Of a stretch of 64,000 nucleotides of DNA, positions 1-13,556 are shown in pieces. The notes below the pieces were generated by a model. The model was not told the DNA's origin. It saw only the letters and a list, made by a program, of their open reading frames with translations, and searched no databases. How positions within the stretch are numbered: position 1 is the stretch's first letter; every line of letters begins with the position of its first letter. The translations under genes were made by a program, and so were the position numbers. The DNA lies in contig NC_081406.1 in assembly GCF_030272615.1 (NCBI RefSeq), forward strand, positions 246,443,218-246,507,217. Reading direction: 5' to 3'. Origin of the DNA: Cryptomeria japonica. Its lineage: Eukaryota; Streptophyta; Pinopsida; Cupressales; Cupressaceae.

Positions 1-430
1 TTATGTCCAGTCATTTAAGTTACAACTTGGCCCTTTAAATTGATTACAATGCTAACCCCACTATCCTAGTAACTAGTTATCCTTGGTTGCCTGATATTTT
101 TGATGTTGCCTAAGTCCTTAAGTCATGGATTATAATGTGGTCCCCACCTATTATTTAAGTTTGTGCCAAGTGTCCTTATTCCATTATGTCACACTATGTG
201 AATCTTTTTACATGGCTATCCCCTACATTAGTTGAGTTGTATGCAAAGAAACACTGTCATGCCACCTAAATCCATCTATTAGAGTAGGCCCAAGTCTTTA
301 ATGGAACTTAAGTAGAATATTCTTTACAAAACAACATGTCTTGATTGGTTGCACACTACCATAGAGATAAAGAAGTTTGAACCTACTCAAGACCACATTA
401 TTACGTGGAATGTTTACATATTTCTTGGGC
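1..430. other. Unassigned AT-rich sequence
   Basis: I see no gene or element here. The short open frames carry no recognisable motif. It precedes the first unit of block R. Confidence 0.4.
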
Positions 431-1200
431 TCGTCGATATGTTTATAATTATTCAAAAAGGATTTTAGAATGTTTGATTGCAATATTTTGTAATGGATTT
501 GCACTAATCCATAAAGTGTAATCTTTAAATTTTTTAATTTTTTTTTTAATTATATCCATATAATTTTAATTCCGTCACTTGATATTATTGATCATATGAT
601 GTTATATTCACATAACTAACTATAACATGATTTATTAACATAATATTCTATAAGATATGGTCATGATATTTATGTATTTTTATCATGTTATAATATATAT
701 TTTATTATCTTTTTGAGTGTTTTAATCAACGTTTCTGCATCTGGTGTTTTTGCTGTAGAAAGTAAATTGCAATTATATAAAAATAATATGTTACAATAAT
801 ATAACAATAAAAAGTTATATATATTCCATAATTGATTCAATAAATCTAACAATGTGTATAATCCAAAAATAGACAAAACTAATATTTATTTTCATTTATT
901 AAATAATATAATTATATATATTATATAACACATCAAAAACTAATATTATTAGCAAAATATCTTATAGGAAAATTATAATTAGTCATTACCATTAATATTT
1001 ATTGTCATTGTTGAATATCTTTCAAAATCATTATCAATTGTTAAAAAGTTAAAGTACCTTTCAAATTGTTTCTTTCTTATAAATTCATCAAAATTTCATA
1101 TTTGAAAACTAGTAAAAATATAAATATACAATACTTAACTTATTTGAAAAATTAAATAAATAATAAATATTAATATCTTTTAACCTTTTAATATGTTTTT
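430..1200 (+). repeat. Block R, copy A, first unit
   Basis: AT-rich, non-coding. It can be aligned by eye with 1410-2280 and with about 50200-51060. Shared landmarks, in the same order in all three, are 'tccatataattttaatt' (or close variants), 'gatgttat', 'gtcatgatattt', 'gtagaaagtaaattgca' and 'ttattgtcattgttga'. The divergence is substantial, so the duplication is old. Confidence 0.7.
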
Positions 1201-1229
1201 AAGTACTATTGGTAGCAAATAATTACCTC

Positions 1230-2300
1230 GTACCCCAAAATTGAATACTTTATATTTATCTCTTCATTTCCTATACATTTGTAGACAAACAAATGGATTT
1301 TTTAATTTTTTAAACAAAGCACACTCTAATAGTGTCTTTAATGTTTGTTGAGAATATAGAGTCTATGAAGGGGATATAATGATTGGATATCAAATGGCAG
1401 ATTGCAATTGTAATGACCTTCCACTAATTCATCAGTTGTAATATTTAATTTTTAATTTTTTGTATTTTTCTATTATGTTCATACGATTTTAATTTTTTCA
1501 ATATATTATTAATATGATGTTATGTTTGCATAACTAGTTCTAATATATGATTTCTTAACATAATCTCCTATAAGATAGAGTCATGATATTTTTGTATTTT
1601 CATTAAAATATAACACATGTTTTATTATTTACTTGAGTGTCTTAATCAACATAATTTCTTCCAATGTTTGTGTTGTAGAAAGTAAATTGCAATTATATAG
1701 AAATAAATTGTTAGAATAAGAAAACAATAAACATTCAGATATATTCAATAAGTGATTCAATAAATCTAGCAATGTGTATAACTCAAAAAATAAAGCTAGC
1801 TATGATTTCTTTTAATTTATTATAATGTATAAAAAAATATAATATTATCGAAAATATACACATCTTAGAAGAAAATTATAAATTAGTCATTACAAGTAAT
1901 ATTAATTGTCATTGTTAAGTATCTTTTTTTTTTTTTGATGGGTAATTGACCGAAGCCTGAATAGCTTTTGACTCGAGCTATGAACCAGTGGGGACATAGT
2001 AGGGAGCCCCATCCCCAAGTATCTTTAGAAATCATTATCAATGTTAAATGAATTAAACTAGCTTTCAAATTGTTTCTTACGAGCTCATCAAAATTTTCTC
2101 AAATTATTATATTTATGAAATTCTTCAAAACTAATAAAAACATTATTAAACGATTGATAAACATATACATTTATAATACTTTAGAAAATGTGTTTAAAAA
2201 TAGAAATATACAATACAATATTTTTTTTAACATCTATTAACCTTTTAATAACATTTATAAGTAGTATTGCTGAGTAAATAATTAACCAACCAAACAATTT
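1230..2300 (+). repeat. Block R, copy A, second unit
   Basis: This aligns with 50010-51070 from 'accccaaaattgaata' through the 'agtatctttagaaatcattatcaatg' area. It is interrupted by a 90-bp retroposed fragment (1927-2016) that copy B lacks. No coding potential is seen. Confidence 0.75.
1927..2016 (-). mobile_element. LINE 3'-end fragment (or SINE), very short retroposed copy
   Basis: On the minus strand the insert ends in CCCATC followed by a run of A (plus-strand T run at 1924-1936), as plant LINE 3' ends do. It is flanked by a 10-bp direct repeat, AAGTATCTTT, at 1917-1926 and 2017-2026. The homologous places in block R (near 1017 and near 50745) lack the insert. Only about 90 bp was copied, so this is an extreme 5' truncation or a SINE-like piece. 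Confidence 0.75.
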
Positions 2301-4010
2301 TGAAGTATAAGAAACTTCCATGAAATGTCAGATATCCTTTACCTCTAAGGTAGTCATCTCTGTAGAAGTTTTATGTATCATTTTGTTATTTCACTGAATC
2401 CCACCATTCTTATCAAGGACCGTCAAGAGCATATGAATGGATATCTCCATTATGAGTCCTGATTGATCTATTCCATACATCTGGGATCTCTTATGATTGG
2501 TGTAATGATTCGATCTGTATGTCTCATATGAAGGACCACTGGATGTCTTTATGTGTCTTGTTTCATCTACTCCATGCTGTCAGATCTTGGAGGTTTCTTA
2601 TTAATCTTTTGTAAACAATTTCTGTTGTTTGGACTTGGGGATGTGAGCTTGTTGGAACTGAAACATGCAGCGTGCAAGTTATTGTTCAAGTTTGAGTTCT
2701 GGTTGGGACCAATTCGGGCTTTGTCATATTCTGCCATTGATATCTAAGGAAGGTAGATGTTATCACTAGCAATGATGGACAATAACATTAGGAGCAGAAG
2801 ACAATTTAATCAGCTGAGAATACTCCGAAACAAAAAATGAATTATCACTAGCCTGGACGGATTTGTAGTTTAGGACGAGACAGATCTGTTATCTGCTCTT
2901 GCATGTGTACTCTACACAATACCAATAATATTGACGTTGATTGTTCATTTTGAATCTTTGTGGTGATATTATAAGAACAAAACAAAGTATGATTTTGATG
3001 GGGTACTAGTGAGCTCTGATATTTAGATATGGCTGGGAACGGTTGCAATGGATGCTTTTACAATGAGAGATAAGGATTGAATGCGTGGGGATATGAGTGC
3101 AAATGAATGCGTTTGCATACAAACAAATAACAAGAATCAATTGAATTTGAAAACGCAAGAAGTATACAATTATGGGGCTGATCCCACAATCGTAAAAATG
3201 ATATTGGATAGGAAAACAATCAGATGTAAGCGGATAACAAATAAATTTACTTTGGTGTATGGATAAGTTTGATAAATGCATAGTTCTAGTGAATATATAT
3301 CATAGTATATGCAATTATGGATGCAGTAGGTCCATCTGAATATTTAAATGATCATTCATCTCAAATTATATAACACTTACAAACATGTAAGAAAAATAGA
3401 ATCAGGGTTCATGGATCCTCGTGAATGTGATCATGTAGAGTCATCTTTTCCCATGTACTCTCCATGACAACCAATAAAATAGACAAGAAATATGCAATGG
3501 TCACCTTGTATTCACAAATAAAAATTAAGTAGAAAATAGGACATGGGCTTTCTTAATTATCTAACTGGGAATGGTTGCAATGAATGAAATGTTAATATTT
3601 CAGCATATAATTGATTACCTATAGGTTAATATATTCTCAAATTGAATGTTAAATTATGAAAGTAAACACAATGAATAGGGGTATGTAACTTTACGATATA
3701 AGAATGAATGAGGTGTATTGAAGATTGTTAACTTGACTGTTTATGACTTGATAAAAGAAATCTGTTTATTAGTGAAATTCCTTGGATTTTGTGTTGAATG
3801 TATTTTCTATTTTGAGTTACGTTCATAAGTTTAGGTATATTCCATGGCAATGTATTCATCTTATGTCGTGGATTTCACCCTACTTGATGTGTACTTCTAC
3901 TTTGACAACTCAATTGAGTGATCTTTATCTATTTTTCTCCTTTATGATATCCAAGCACATGCATTATTTAGAAGTACCCTAAAAGGGTGGTTGCTATATC
4001 ATAAGGGGAC
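2300..4010 (+). repeat. Block R, copy A, continuation
   Basis: Non-coding. 2540-3030 aligns with 51380-51447 joined to 56270-56710 (landmarks 'cttgttggaactgaaacatgcag' and 'tctgttatctgctcttgc'). 3050-3560 aligns with 58310-59110, and its start also with 43730. 3780-4015 aligns with 57605-57820. The 3050-3560 unit lies before the 3780 unit here but after it in copy B, so block R contains at least one internal duplication or rearrangement. Confidence 0.7.
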
Positions 4011-4015
4011 ATATT

Positions 4016-5115
4016 TGTGTGTGTGAAAAGTGGACCTGTATCTGTATCTGAAATACACAACACTTCAATTAAGTCATTAGATGCATGGTTAGTAAATCAA
4101 TAATCAATGAATAATAAACCATTACAAAGCGACCCATTGCCTTCTAGTAGATGTGATTTTAGATTGCTCTCAGATTGCTAAGCTATCTAGTGACTAGACA
4201 ACACCTAAACGAAGGATTTAATCTATATGAGCATGATATTAAGCTAAATGGATGCAAGATTAATCTAGCATGATTTAAGAAATATATGAATATTTAAGCT
4301 AAATGATTTAAGAAATATGAAGTAACTAATATGCAATATCTCAATGCAAATTCTCAATGAACCTAGAGAAAAAACAACATAATAACAATTTATTCTCCAA
4401 GATTTTTTGAATGAGAGATGAGAGCCTGAATTTATAGAAAATTCATAAAGAAACCAAAGGTTGAGATCAAATAATGATGAGCGGTCAAGATATTCCAAGA
4501 AGAAGCACAATCCAGGTGAATTGATGTGATTGGATGCTTTTCTCAGTTTTAAAGGAAATTTAACTAAAATTAGAATAAAATCAGGAAAAAACTGATTTAT
4601 TCTCTATTTCATTCAATTTTAATGTTTAATTGTTTTAATTGCTTTTTTTGAGATTATTTATCAATTTTTAATTCGTTTTTCAAGATTATCTCCAATTGAT
4701 TTCTTTTCTCAAATTCTAATTCTTTTTTGGTCAATTAATTCATTTTTTGATTTATTTCCTTTTTTGAAGATTTGTGCTCATAATTTCCAATTCCTCTTTC
4801 TTGTTTTGTTTCCTTTTTTGAAGATTTATGGCAATTTTTATTTATTTTTCAAATGAATTCCTCTTTTTGATGATTTAATGGCAAATTGATTTATTTAATT
4901 AAATAAGATAATTGTTTAAAATGATTTACTTGGAATGATCAATTAATTAAATAAATATTCAATTAATATTGAGTTATTAATTTGCCATGTGACATTTGAT
5001 GATTAAAGAATTAATTGTGAACTCAAGATTTATTTAATTGCCTTTGGTTAGGACCTTGGTGATGCTGTCGAGATTAGGGGCCCATGGTTTAGATGACCAT
5101 TTTTAGGGTATTACA
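4016..5115 (-). repeat. 3' LTR of the giant element
   Basis: 1,100 bp, TG...CA as seen on the plus strand. Positions from about 4216 to 5115 are nearly identical to 21764-22688. The first 200 bp (the U5-side end in element orientation) have no counterpart at the other end. 'gagcctgaatttatag' at about 4421-4436 reads as a TATA-like box (CTATAAA) on the minus strand. Confidence 0.85.
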
Positions 5116-5128
5116 TTTTCCCCTCTTT
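5116..5128 (-). other. Polypurine tract of the giant element
   Basis: The plus strand TTTTCCCCTCTTT lies directly against the LTR end, giving AAAGAGGGGAAAA on the minus strand. This sets plus-strand DNA priming and confirms the minus orientation. A near copy stands at 63531-63546 beside another LTR. Confidence 0.8.
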
Positions 5129-8100
5129 GAATTAATGTGTGAGCAGCGCGTTGGTTCAAAGAATAGTTGATGTCTAGGAGATACCAGTTCTGAACTTGAT
5201 TGATCACGAACTAGATGAAAAGCGAGGTGTTTAGCTTGATTCGAAGCGATGAAGTTGAATGAAGTCTGATTAAAGCGATATCGATCCCAAACTTGGTTGA
5301 ACTTAGGAACAATAGAAAACAAAAGATACTGAACTTGAACTTGAACTTGATTGATCAAGAAGCGGATCTTACTGATCTAGAACTTGATTGATCTAGACAA
5401 AATGAGTGATGATAAAAATCGATCTTGAACTTGATTGATCAAGACACGATGAGTGAAGATAACCTGTCCAGCTTGATCCAAAGCAACGAATACTAAACAC
5501 CTGCTTAGATTGAGTGTGATCGAAGATACTCTTTAAACCCTTGATTGAGTATAAATGAGTAACCAGCTTGATGAAAAGCGATGAAACTGATTAACGTTAA
5601 GAGATTGATTTAGATAAAAGACAAATATCAACTTGATATGAAGCATTGAAACTGATATCCCCCTAGCGATTGATTTGATTCAGATGATCGAGAGATCTCA
5701 ACTTGATATAAAGCGATGAAGATGAGATGCCCCTTAACAATAAGGATTTGATTGATTGATTTTCTTTAGTTGAAAAATATGTTTTGCTCGACTTTCGATG
5801 AAGATTTGAAAATTTTCTCGACATTTGAAGATGTACGGTCATAAGGTCACGAGTATGCCCCCTTGGGAGCTAAATCAAAAGATAGCGAGGGTACATGATG
5901 ATAGGCAATTTTTAGCGATGATAAGTTGCTTGAGCACAAATTGATTCAGAGGAATTTTTGAAAATTTTGCGTTGATTGACAAGAGATTGAGCGCAAATTG
6001 AAGAAGAGAATGAGTGGTTGATGAAAGCGCTAAGTGGTCCAAATTTTATGAAATTTTGATGAGAGAGTTGACATCAGATTTCGATTTCAATCCCAAAAAT
6101 GGACTCGAGACAGTCGATTTACAAGCTCTTGATTTGATTTCATTGTACTTGTGTTGATTGATTATGAGATGTTGTTCTATATGCTTTATTCTTTATGTAT
6201 GCATATATTTTTAGTATAGATGAATGAATGCAAATGGAATATGGATGTTTTTTTTTTCTTTCTTTTCATATGCAAATAAATTAATGTGAGTGAGTAATGA
6301 GTAATGCAATTTTTTTCATTTTTCTATGCAATAAGATGAATTCAAATGAATGATAGTGAATGTATGAATCTATATAAGATGTTTATGTATGCAACTAACA
6401 TCTCAAAACACAAGGACTCAATCAGAGAAATGATGAAAAGAGACCACTTAGTGAAGAAATGATGAAGCTTCCAACGCTCATTTAGAAATTAGGGAGATCA
6501 TTGTTACCATACCGACATCACTCTAAATTCACAAGATGCAGAATGAAATGCAAAATGAGATGCAATCCTAAACCTAGTCACTTGACTTTGAAAAGTTGAA
6601 TTTTCATCATTGAGCGTTTTACAATTATGGCAGGCAGAATAGAGTTCTTTTCTTTGCATATGCAATATTAATTATCTTGTCCGCAATGACCCTTTTTTCT
6701 TTCATATCCTTAGACAGATTTCACAGGGACCTAGATTGCATGATAAAGAAATTCCCTCAAAACAAACAAAAAAATGATGGGAACGTCCTTGTAGCATTCA
6801 AATAATCGGAGTTGAGGTATGTGTGGCAATTTCACCTTAATGTGAAGGCACTTATCATAGACATCCAACTGATTAGATGTTTTCAAATCATCAGAATCAT
6901 TCCTACAAGCAGAAAACAAAAAAATATAATGCCCCCAATCCTTGCTCCTCTTAGTCAAGATAGACTTCCTCAAGTTACTCAGAGGGATGATAATTGAAAA
7001 CCAATGTAAAAGAAAGCACACAAAGAAAATTTTCATGCATATCTTAAACAATTTAGTGATTGTTTTCAGTAATGTTGTTTTGCTTGTGTAATCAGTGATA
7101 AAACTCTTCAGTAGTCAGGAGACAGGTGACTGACTCGGAGCGGACGACCAGGTTTCACTGACATAAAGTTGACTTGGTTGATACTACTTAGGATATGTAA
7201 TGTGCTATGTTGATTAACCTAAGACTAGGACATTGATTAGTTTCAAGCCATGAGGGTTCCAAAAGAACTAGGATGTCACAAAAGTGATTGAAATATGTAC
7301 AAGCGAAAACAAAGATGCATGAAAGTGGGAATGCCAATGTTGCGTTGATAGATGGAGTGCTTGAGTACAAGAGGTGCCTGTTTGCCAGGTTTTCACTTGC
7401 TTGGCAAAGATGCATATAATTTTTTACCAAGGTGCTTGTTTACCAGGTTTTCACAAGGGCATTTTCTCTCTTTTTTCCTTTTTTTTTTGAATTTCTTCAG
7501 GACTTTTTTTGATTTTTAGAATTTCTTCAAGACTTTTTTTTTTTTCTTCTAATTTTTAGGATTTTCTTCAGGACTTTTTCTAATTTTTAGAATTTTGTTT
7601 AGAACATTTTATGATTTTTAGGAGTTTGTTCAGGACATTTTATGATTTTTATGATTTTTTAATGTTTGCCCCTAGTGTCTAGCAATGCAAAAGGGATTTT
7701 GAGTACATGAATGGATAAGTGAATGATGGTTGAGGCTTTCAAGGACTATCTCACAACGTTAATCCAAGCACAGGGTCCTGATATAGCAATGTAAAGAAAG
7801 GATTTTAGCGATGTAAAGAAAGGATTTTAGCGATGTAAAGAAAGGATTTTAGCAATGTAAAGAAAGGATATAGTGTAATGAAGCCATATGGTCCAAAGAA
7901 GAGGCCATGTCAAGAGGTTTGTGGAGAACGTGTTTTTTCATTTTGTCCATAGTGTCAATCAAGATCAAGGGATAGATTTGGATAGGAGGTAGATATGATA
8001 AGCAAGATCAAAGGTAGTAATGAAGGATGTAAGAAAGAAATGGATAGGAGCTAAAGGGTCTGGATCAAGTGTAATAAATAGGACACATGAAGCCTGCAAG

Positions 8101-8500
8101 GATCCTTAACCTTGTCAAGATCAAAGGTGGAAAAGGGATATGAATGTAGATAGAGCGGATGACGGATAATGGAGGATGAAGGATAATGGAGGAAGAGGGA
8201 TAATAGATGGATGTACATGGATGGAACTTGACCCTAGTGTAAAGTACAAAGATTATGCATGACACTTGTTTGCCAGGTTTTCATCATGGTACTTGCCCAA
8301 GGCTCCACAAGAAGTGGTTTTCACACAAGGACGAATTTATTTCTCTTTTCTTTTTTTTTTTGATTTTTTTTTTGATTTTATCATCATTTTTTTTTCTTTT
8401 GGAAGATAATGGAGGCATAGGGGATTGAAGAAGGACCCCATCGTCTCGCTTCTTTGGATGGTACCCTTGGAATATGAGTTGAAATAGACCATGGCTATGA
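5129..8500 (-). other. Non-coding internal region of the giant element
   Basis: No pol remnant could be read in any frame. 5130-5760 contains a loose repeated motif, AACTTGATnnnAAGCGATGAA and variants, about every 60-130 bp. 7480-7660 has about five decayed copies of a 30-bp T-rich unit (TTCTTCAGGACTTTTT plus ATTTTTAG). Phrases such as 'tttgccaggttttcac' recur at about 7378, 7440 and 8270. Such long, simple, non-coding interiors are usual for LARDs. Confidence 0.6.
7784..7871. repeat. 22-bp tandem repeat, four copies
   Basis: The unit is TAGCGATGTAAAGAAAGGATTT, present 4.0 times with only A/G differences at one internal site and one change at the end of the last copy. It is a recent local slippage product inside the giant element. 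Confidence 0.9.
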
Positions 8501-8508
8501 AGGTATGC

Positions 8509-10908
8509 TTAAAGATGTTGGCAGGATGATGAAATGAAACTAGGGCAAGGATTTATGCAAAGGATTGGATAAGAGAGATGGAAGGGTGAAAAAGAGGTGT
8601 TGGATAATGGATGGGATGTTGGAAGAATTGTGTATGGATAGATGGAAATGCTGGAAAGATCAACATTGGCACACACCTTGAGGGATGGTGGACATATGGA
8701 GGAGAAGTGAATCTCAGATTTTGAGATTTTGATGGAGGAAAGGTTACACATTTTAGGGCATAAGAGCCCAAAATGGATGAAGGAGATGACAGAGGAATAG
8801 ATTTGGAAGGTTTGGATTGAGGAACAACAATCTTGGAATGCCAATTTTGATTTTTGTTTAGACTTTTGTGCTTCAAGTAGCCGCTTAGGGATCCACATGG
8901 CTTTTGATTTTTGATGCTTTTGTAGTTCCTTAGAGAGCATATCTTGTACAAGTGCCTTAGGAACCCATATAACTTTTGACTTTTCTTCTTTGTTTGTGGG
9001 CCTTTGTGGCATTTTGTATTTTTCTTTTTCTTTTTGGATAATATTTTTCTTTGTTTTGACATGTCGATTAGATGGGACATGTTGATCCTTGAATACATGT
9101 GGATTACTTGACTTATGACTTTTATGCTTGGCATCCAAATTGCTTGGAGAAGGAAAAGAATGTATGAATGGATAGGAATTATATGGAGGTCTTTTAGATC
9201 GATGGAAGGTACTCGAAGATGTGTTCCTTTGTTGATCCTACATAAGGGATGGAGGGATATAGGGACCTAGAATGGATGGAAGTGGCAAAGGAGAAGGCAT
9301 GTATTTGGACTTAACTGGAGAAATATAGGATTTATGAGACATACCAACATCTTGAGAGTGAGAAATGTAGCCAATATAATCAAGATTTTCTTTTATAGCA
9401 GGGGGTTTTAATATACCCTATTCATGAATGTCTAACCCTTTTCTTTGATAATGCATGCTTTGAAAGATCTTTTTAACAAAGGGTTTCTTCTTACTTTTGA
9501 TGCAAGAGGCAAGTCCATTTTGAGGTGGAGGTGGCTTGCAAGGTATGATAGGATCATGAAGTGAACATGGAAGATTATGACAAGGAGATGAAGGGATACT
9601 TTGATCTTGACATGGAAGAGGACCATTGGATAGAGTGGGAAGGGTGTTTCACTCTTCATTTTGAATAGGATCATTTGAAAAGGTGGAAGAGGCATCATGA
9701 TCTTTCTTAGGATGGTTTTCTCTTGAGATGGAAGGGGGTGATCTTGGAAGAAATGAAAAGGTATAAGGGGATCATTATGGGAATCTAGGGAGGTAGGATA
9801 TTTTTCAATCATTAGATGGGATTGAGGAGTTTTGGTGTCTTGATCTTGATTTATGATAGGACTTGTTTCTTCATTTTTTAGGTTATCCTCTTGACATGGA
9901 GTCACTTCTAAGGAAGGGATAGGATTTTTCATAGGCGTAGGGGATTCTTGGAAGGTGTTCATCTTTTGGCATGATGGGGAAGCATTTTGAGTGGGACTCT
10001 CTAGAGTGGGTACGTTTGGAATTGAAGTGTATGATGGCATATGATTTGAGATTTTTAAATCTTTAGAGGAACTTGCATAAATATTGCCATTAACTTGGAT
10101 TTCCATAGGAGATAGCCCCTGAAGGTAAACATGAGAAATTTCATTGTTTGAAGGAGATGGTATGGATTGTTGCTGACAAGTCTTAGGAGATGAAGGCATC
10201 ATGGAAGGGATGAAGGCCACATATGGAGCCTTGCTAGACATAGGTTCATGATTTTGATCATGCTTAGAAGTAGTTCCTTCTTTTTCTTTAGGTGAGTCAT
10301 TAGGATCTTCAATTTCAATGACACCATCATCAAGAAGATCTTGAATCTTATGTTTTAATTCCATACACATTGAAGTCTTATGTTTTTTATGCCTATGATA
10401 TGCACTATAACTACTCAAAACTGCATATCCCCATGTGGTCTTTTTAGGCAATATGATAAGAGTGTTCTTAATAAGCTCTTCCAAAGCTGACTCAATAGAT
10501 TGCCCCAAAGGTGTAAACTGTCTATCTAGGGAATAGATGTCTTTTTGTCTTGGTGAAGGTGTTTTGTGATCTTCTATGAGATTTGGTCTTTGATTGTCAA
10601 TTATTTGTTGGTATTTGCTTGTCAAATCACATAATCCTTTTAGCATTCCTTGAAGTTTCTCACACTTGATATCATATATCTGTTTTTCAAATGGGGTCAT
10701 TGATTTATTTTGTTGGATTTCCATGTCATATATATATTTCTTTCTTGATATCTTGAAGCATTTGAGCAAAGGTAGCCATGGGAATCGAAGCTAAGGTATC
10801 CATGAGATTCTTACTTTTGCCAAAAATTTTTAGAAGAGCTTCTGGTTTGAACAGGCATTTACAATCGACAAGATCAAGAGCTAGATGTGTTGCAGAAGTC
10901 AAGATCAA
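8509..10908 (-). pseudogene. gag-like gene of the giant LTR element, frameshifted
   Basis: This is read on the minus strand in three overlapping frames, so at least two frameshifts are present: one near 10740-10769 and one near 9640-9720. There is also an in-frame TAG near 9240. The N-terminal part (IPMATFAQMLQDI) and a middle block (FTPLGQSIESALEELIK, then YHRHKKHKTSMCMELKHK and IQDLLDDGVIEI) match the pattern of plant Ty3/gypsy gag proteins. There a small C-x2-H...H...C knuckle precedes LKHKIQDL; here the first cysteine position reads serine. The central 300 residues are rich in Pro and Ser. The C-terminal third has two tandem modules, KSKVIWVPKALVQ and KSKAMWIPKRLLE, and is basic. No protease or RT follows. 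The role would be particle formation for a non-autonomous element; no intact protein can be made from this copy. Confidence 0.7.
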
Positions 10909-11067
10909 ATTGTAGCTAGTTATTCATTTAATGTAGTGATTGAAAGAAGTTACTAAGATTTGGTCTGGTTTCACGAATGATCTATCTTGTGTAAGACGTT
11001 ATCTAAGTAAACTTAGGTTTGATAAGATGTTGTTTGAACTAGCTGAGAGATGATCAACAAAATCGTG

Positions 11068-13556
11068 TGATAGGGAGGTAGTGCAAGTGGGTTGCCCAAT
11101 AGGCTTGTATGTTATTAGGTGTTAGGTCCTTCACTAGTTTCAAGGTGTAGAAACCAAAATCAGAGTGCAAAAGGTTTATAGACAACCTAGCAACTTTCCT
11201 TGTTCCACCTCCCTAAGACAAAAACTTCTTGGTTGCTCAAGGGCTTCAACTCCATAGTTGTTGGCTTAGTAATCTAACACCTTACTCACTCAATTGGGAT
11301 ACATTCCCTCTATCCCTGATCTATTTTTTGACTACACAAGGTCTCCTTTATTGGATTGCAAGTTTGTGTCAAGTTATACCCCCATGGGTGTCTTTGGCCT
11401 TCTACGTTTTGGAGTGTAGTGATCCTTCTCAAGTGCTACAAACCAACTTGTGGAGTCTACCTCACCAAATATGTTCAATGTATGTAAGAAAAACTTGTCT
11501 CAACTAGATTTGATGGGTTTTAGACTTTACATCCTCCATTTGTGTACCTGGTTTGACAAAAAACCAAGTTTTAGGCCTAAAACGGGCTACTGGGAATTAG
11601 CCCTCCTTTTGGGGTTTTGTGCTCACCTTGCTCGAACGATGAACTTCCAAACTAAAAGAATCTCATATACGGATACCATTTTGGGATTTATTGAAGATTA
11701 CCTAAGTTTTGGGGTCCATTAGGCCTTCTCCATGACTGTCCCAAAAATGGGTGCAAAAAGGAGGGTTTGTAAGGGTTTTGGTGGCAAACATTGACTAACA
11801 AGTTGGAGACCTTAAATGGAAACCATAAAAACTTGGTTCTACCGTGTTACATGCTAATTAGCCCATGAGAAGACAATTTTTACACCTTCCAAGGGTTAGA
11901 GAACAAGGTTTACAAAAGTTGCTCATAAGGAATATGCAACGTTGACAACTTTTCCTTTCTTGCTTTTTACAAACACATCTTTAGTATGAAAACCAATTAC
12001 ATTCTAGAACATGAGAACATGTCTATCATGAGAGACACAAGAGAATCACATTAGCCCTACACAAAAGGCATTAGGCAATTACAAAACAACAAGTTGTTCA
12101 CTGTCAAGTTAATTATGACTGCATTTTGCCTTCTCGCTGCTTTTTCACTTTGGACTTGCACTTTACACTGTCAAAACTCTTTCCCAAAGGTTTTTTTTGT
12201 GCTCTTTAACAATTCTCTATCTTTAGTTGCTTGTTGAACTTCATACCTTCCATTTTGAAGAGGAAGATTACATATACAACTTCAACAAAAATGCAAAAAT
12301 CAGTCATAGATGACTGTGACAGCCAATTGGGCATTACAACTTTGCCTCAAGGATCATTAATTGATCTTGGCAACCTCAAACCCATGGAAAAGACCCAAAA
12401 ACCACTCCTTGTTCTTGTTTTCAAGCAATTAGAAGGAGTTACAAGGCTTTACCAACTCCAATAAATGGTGGAGAGTAAGCAAGTGAATGGGAATCAACTC
12501 CAAAACAGCGACTCACTGTTTTTTTTACATCATTTTCACAAACTGAAAATGCAATCATCCTCATTATAGCTTAGAAATCCTCTTTACCCTTACATTCAAC
12601 CTTAAGGATCAAAATAGGTCTGATTATCTGAAGAATGCATTTGCTATAGAAGAGCAAAGCATCAAACTTCCTCAAAGACCCTAGCCAAATGACACACTTG
12701 CCTAGGGCTCCATGGCCACAAAACTTCTTGCACCTGCATTTTTGAAAGAAAAACATGTATATATATGTCTTACAAGTTGACAAATTGGTTCTTGAAAAGA
12801 CATGAACATTTAGGGCTTCAAGAAGCCAAGTTGGTCAAGCGTCCTTGCCAATTTCCTAGACAAGGCAGTGAAATTGTCAAAACTAGATAATTTTGCACAA
12901 AACTCAAAACTTAATGAAATTTAATGCCACGAAAGGGAAAATCTTCAGGAAACATAAGAGAACTGAAAAATGGAAAAATAGTATGGCCACGTACAACAGG
13001 TGTACGGACTGCTACTCACATGGAGTCAAAACATAAGGAAAACAAGGTAAAAAGTAGTGCAAACTTGCAAAATGCTTGATATATCCGAATGATCAACCCT
13101 TACAATGGTTAAAAAAAGAGAATAAATACCTCTACATGTTATTTATCCTCCTGTATGGATAGGTACATGTCCAAGAGCACTCAAATTTGACACTTTCATG
13201 TCTAAAATGACAACTTTCAATGCCTAGATGATGCAAGGTTGATCTCAAAAACAACAAATCACCCAAAAACACTACTCACACCTACAAACCAAGAAAAAAA
13301 CATGTATAAATACTTTCAAAACAAAAACACATTAAAAAATCACTTTTTACAACATTTTGCCAGGCAACTCCGAACTGGCAACTTTGAACAAAAAGATGAA
13401 AACAGGGAACATGACCACACAATAAGTTCAAAACTCATCCAAACAACTTAGAACAACACAAAAACAACTTAGACAAACTTTCCAACTCAAAACTAATAAA
13501 AATCAAACTTTCTCTCAAACCTATGATGAAAATGAGGCCTAGGTGGTCCTGCACCA
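11068..13556 (-). repeat. 3' LTR of the chromovirus
   Basis: 2,489 bp, beginning TGATAGGG and ending CACCA on the plus strand, and colinear with 18225-20714. The short open frames inside it have counterparts in the other LTR and no known domain, so I do not call them genes. Confidence 0.93.

Noticed and set aside
6731-7051. 106-codon minus-strand ORF in the giant element
   Set aside because: No motif, biased to Phe/Leu/Ile, inside a non-coding repeat-rich interior.
11229-11722. Genes at 11229-11722, 12231-12464 and their counterparts at 18386-19622
   Set aside because: All lie in the chromovirus LTRs, are not conserved in frame between the two LTRs and contain no domain.
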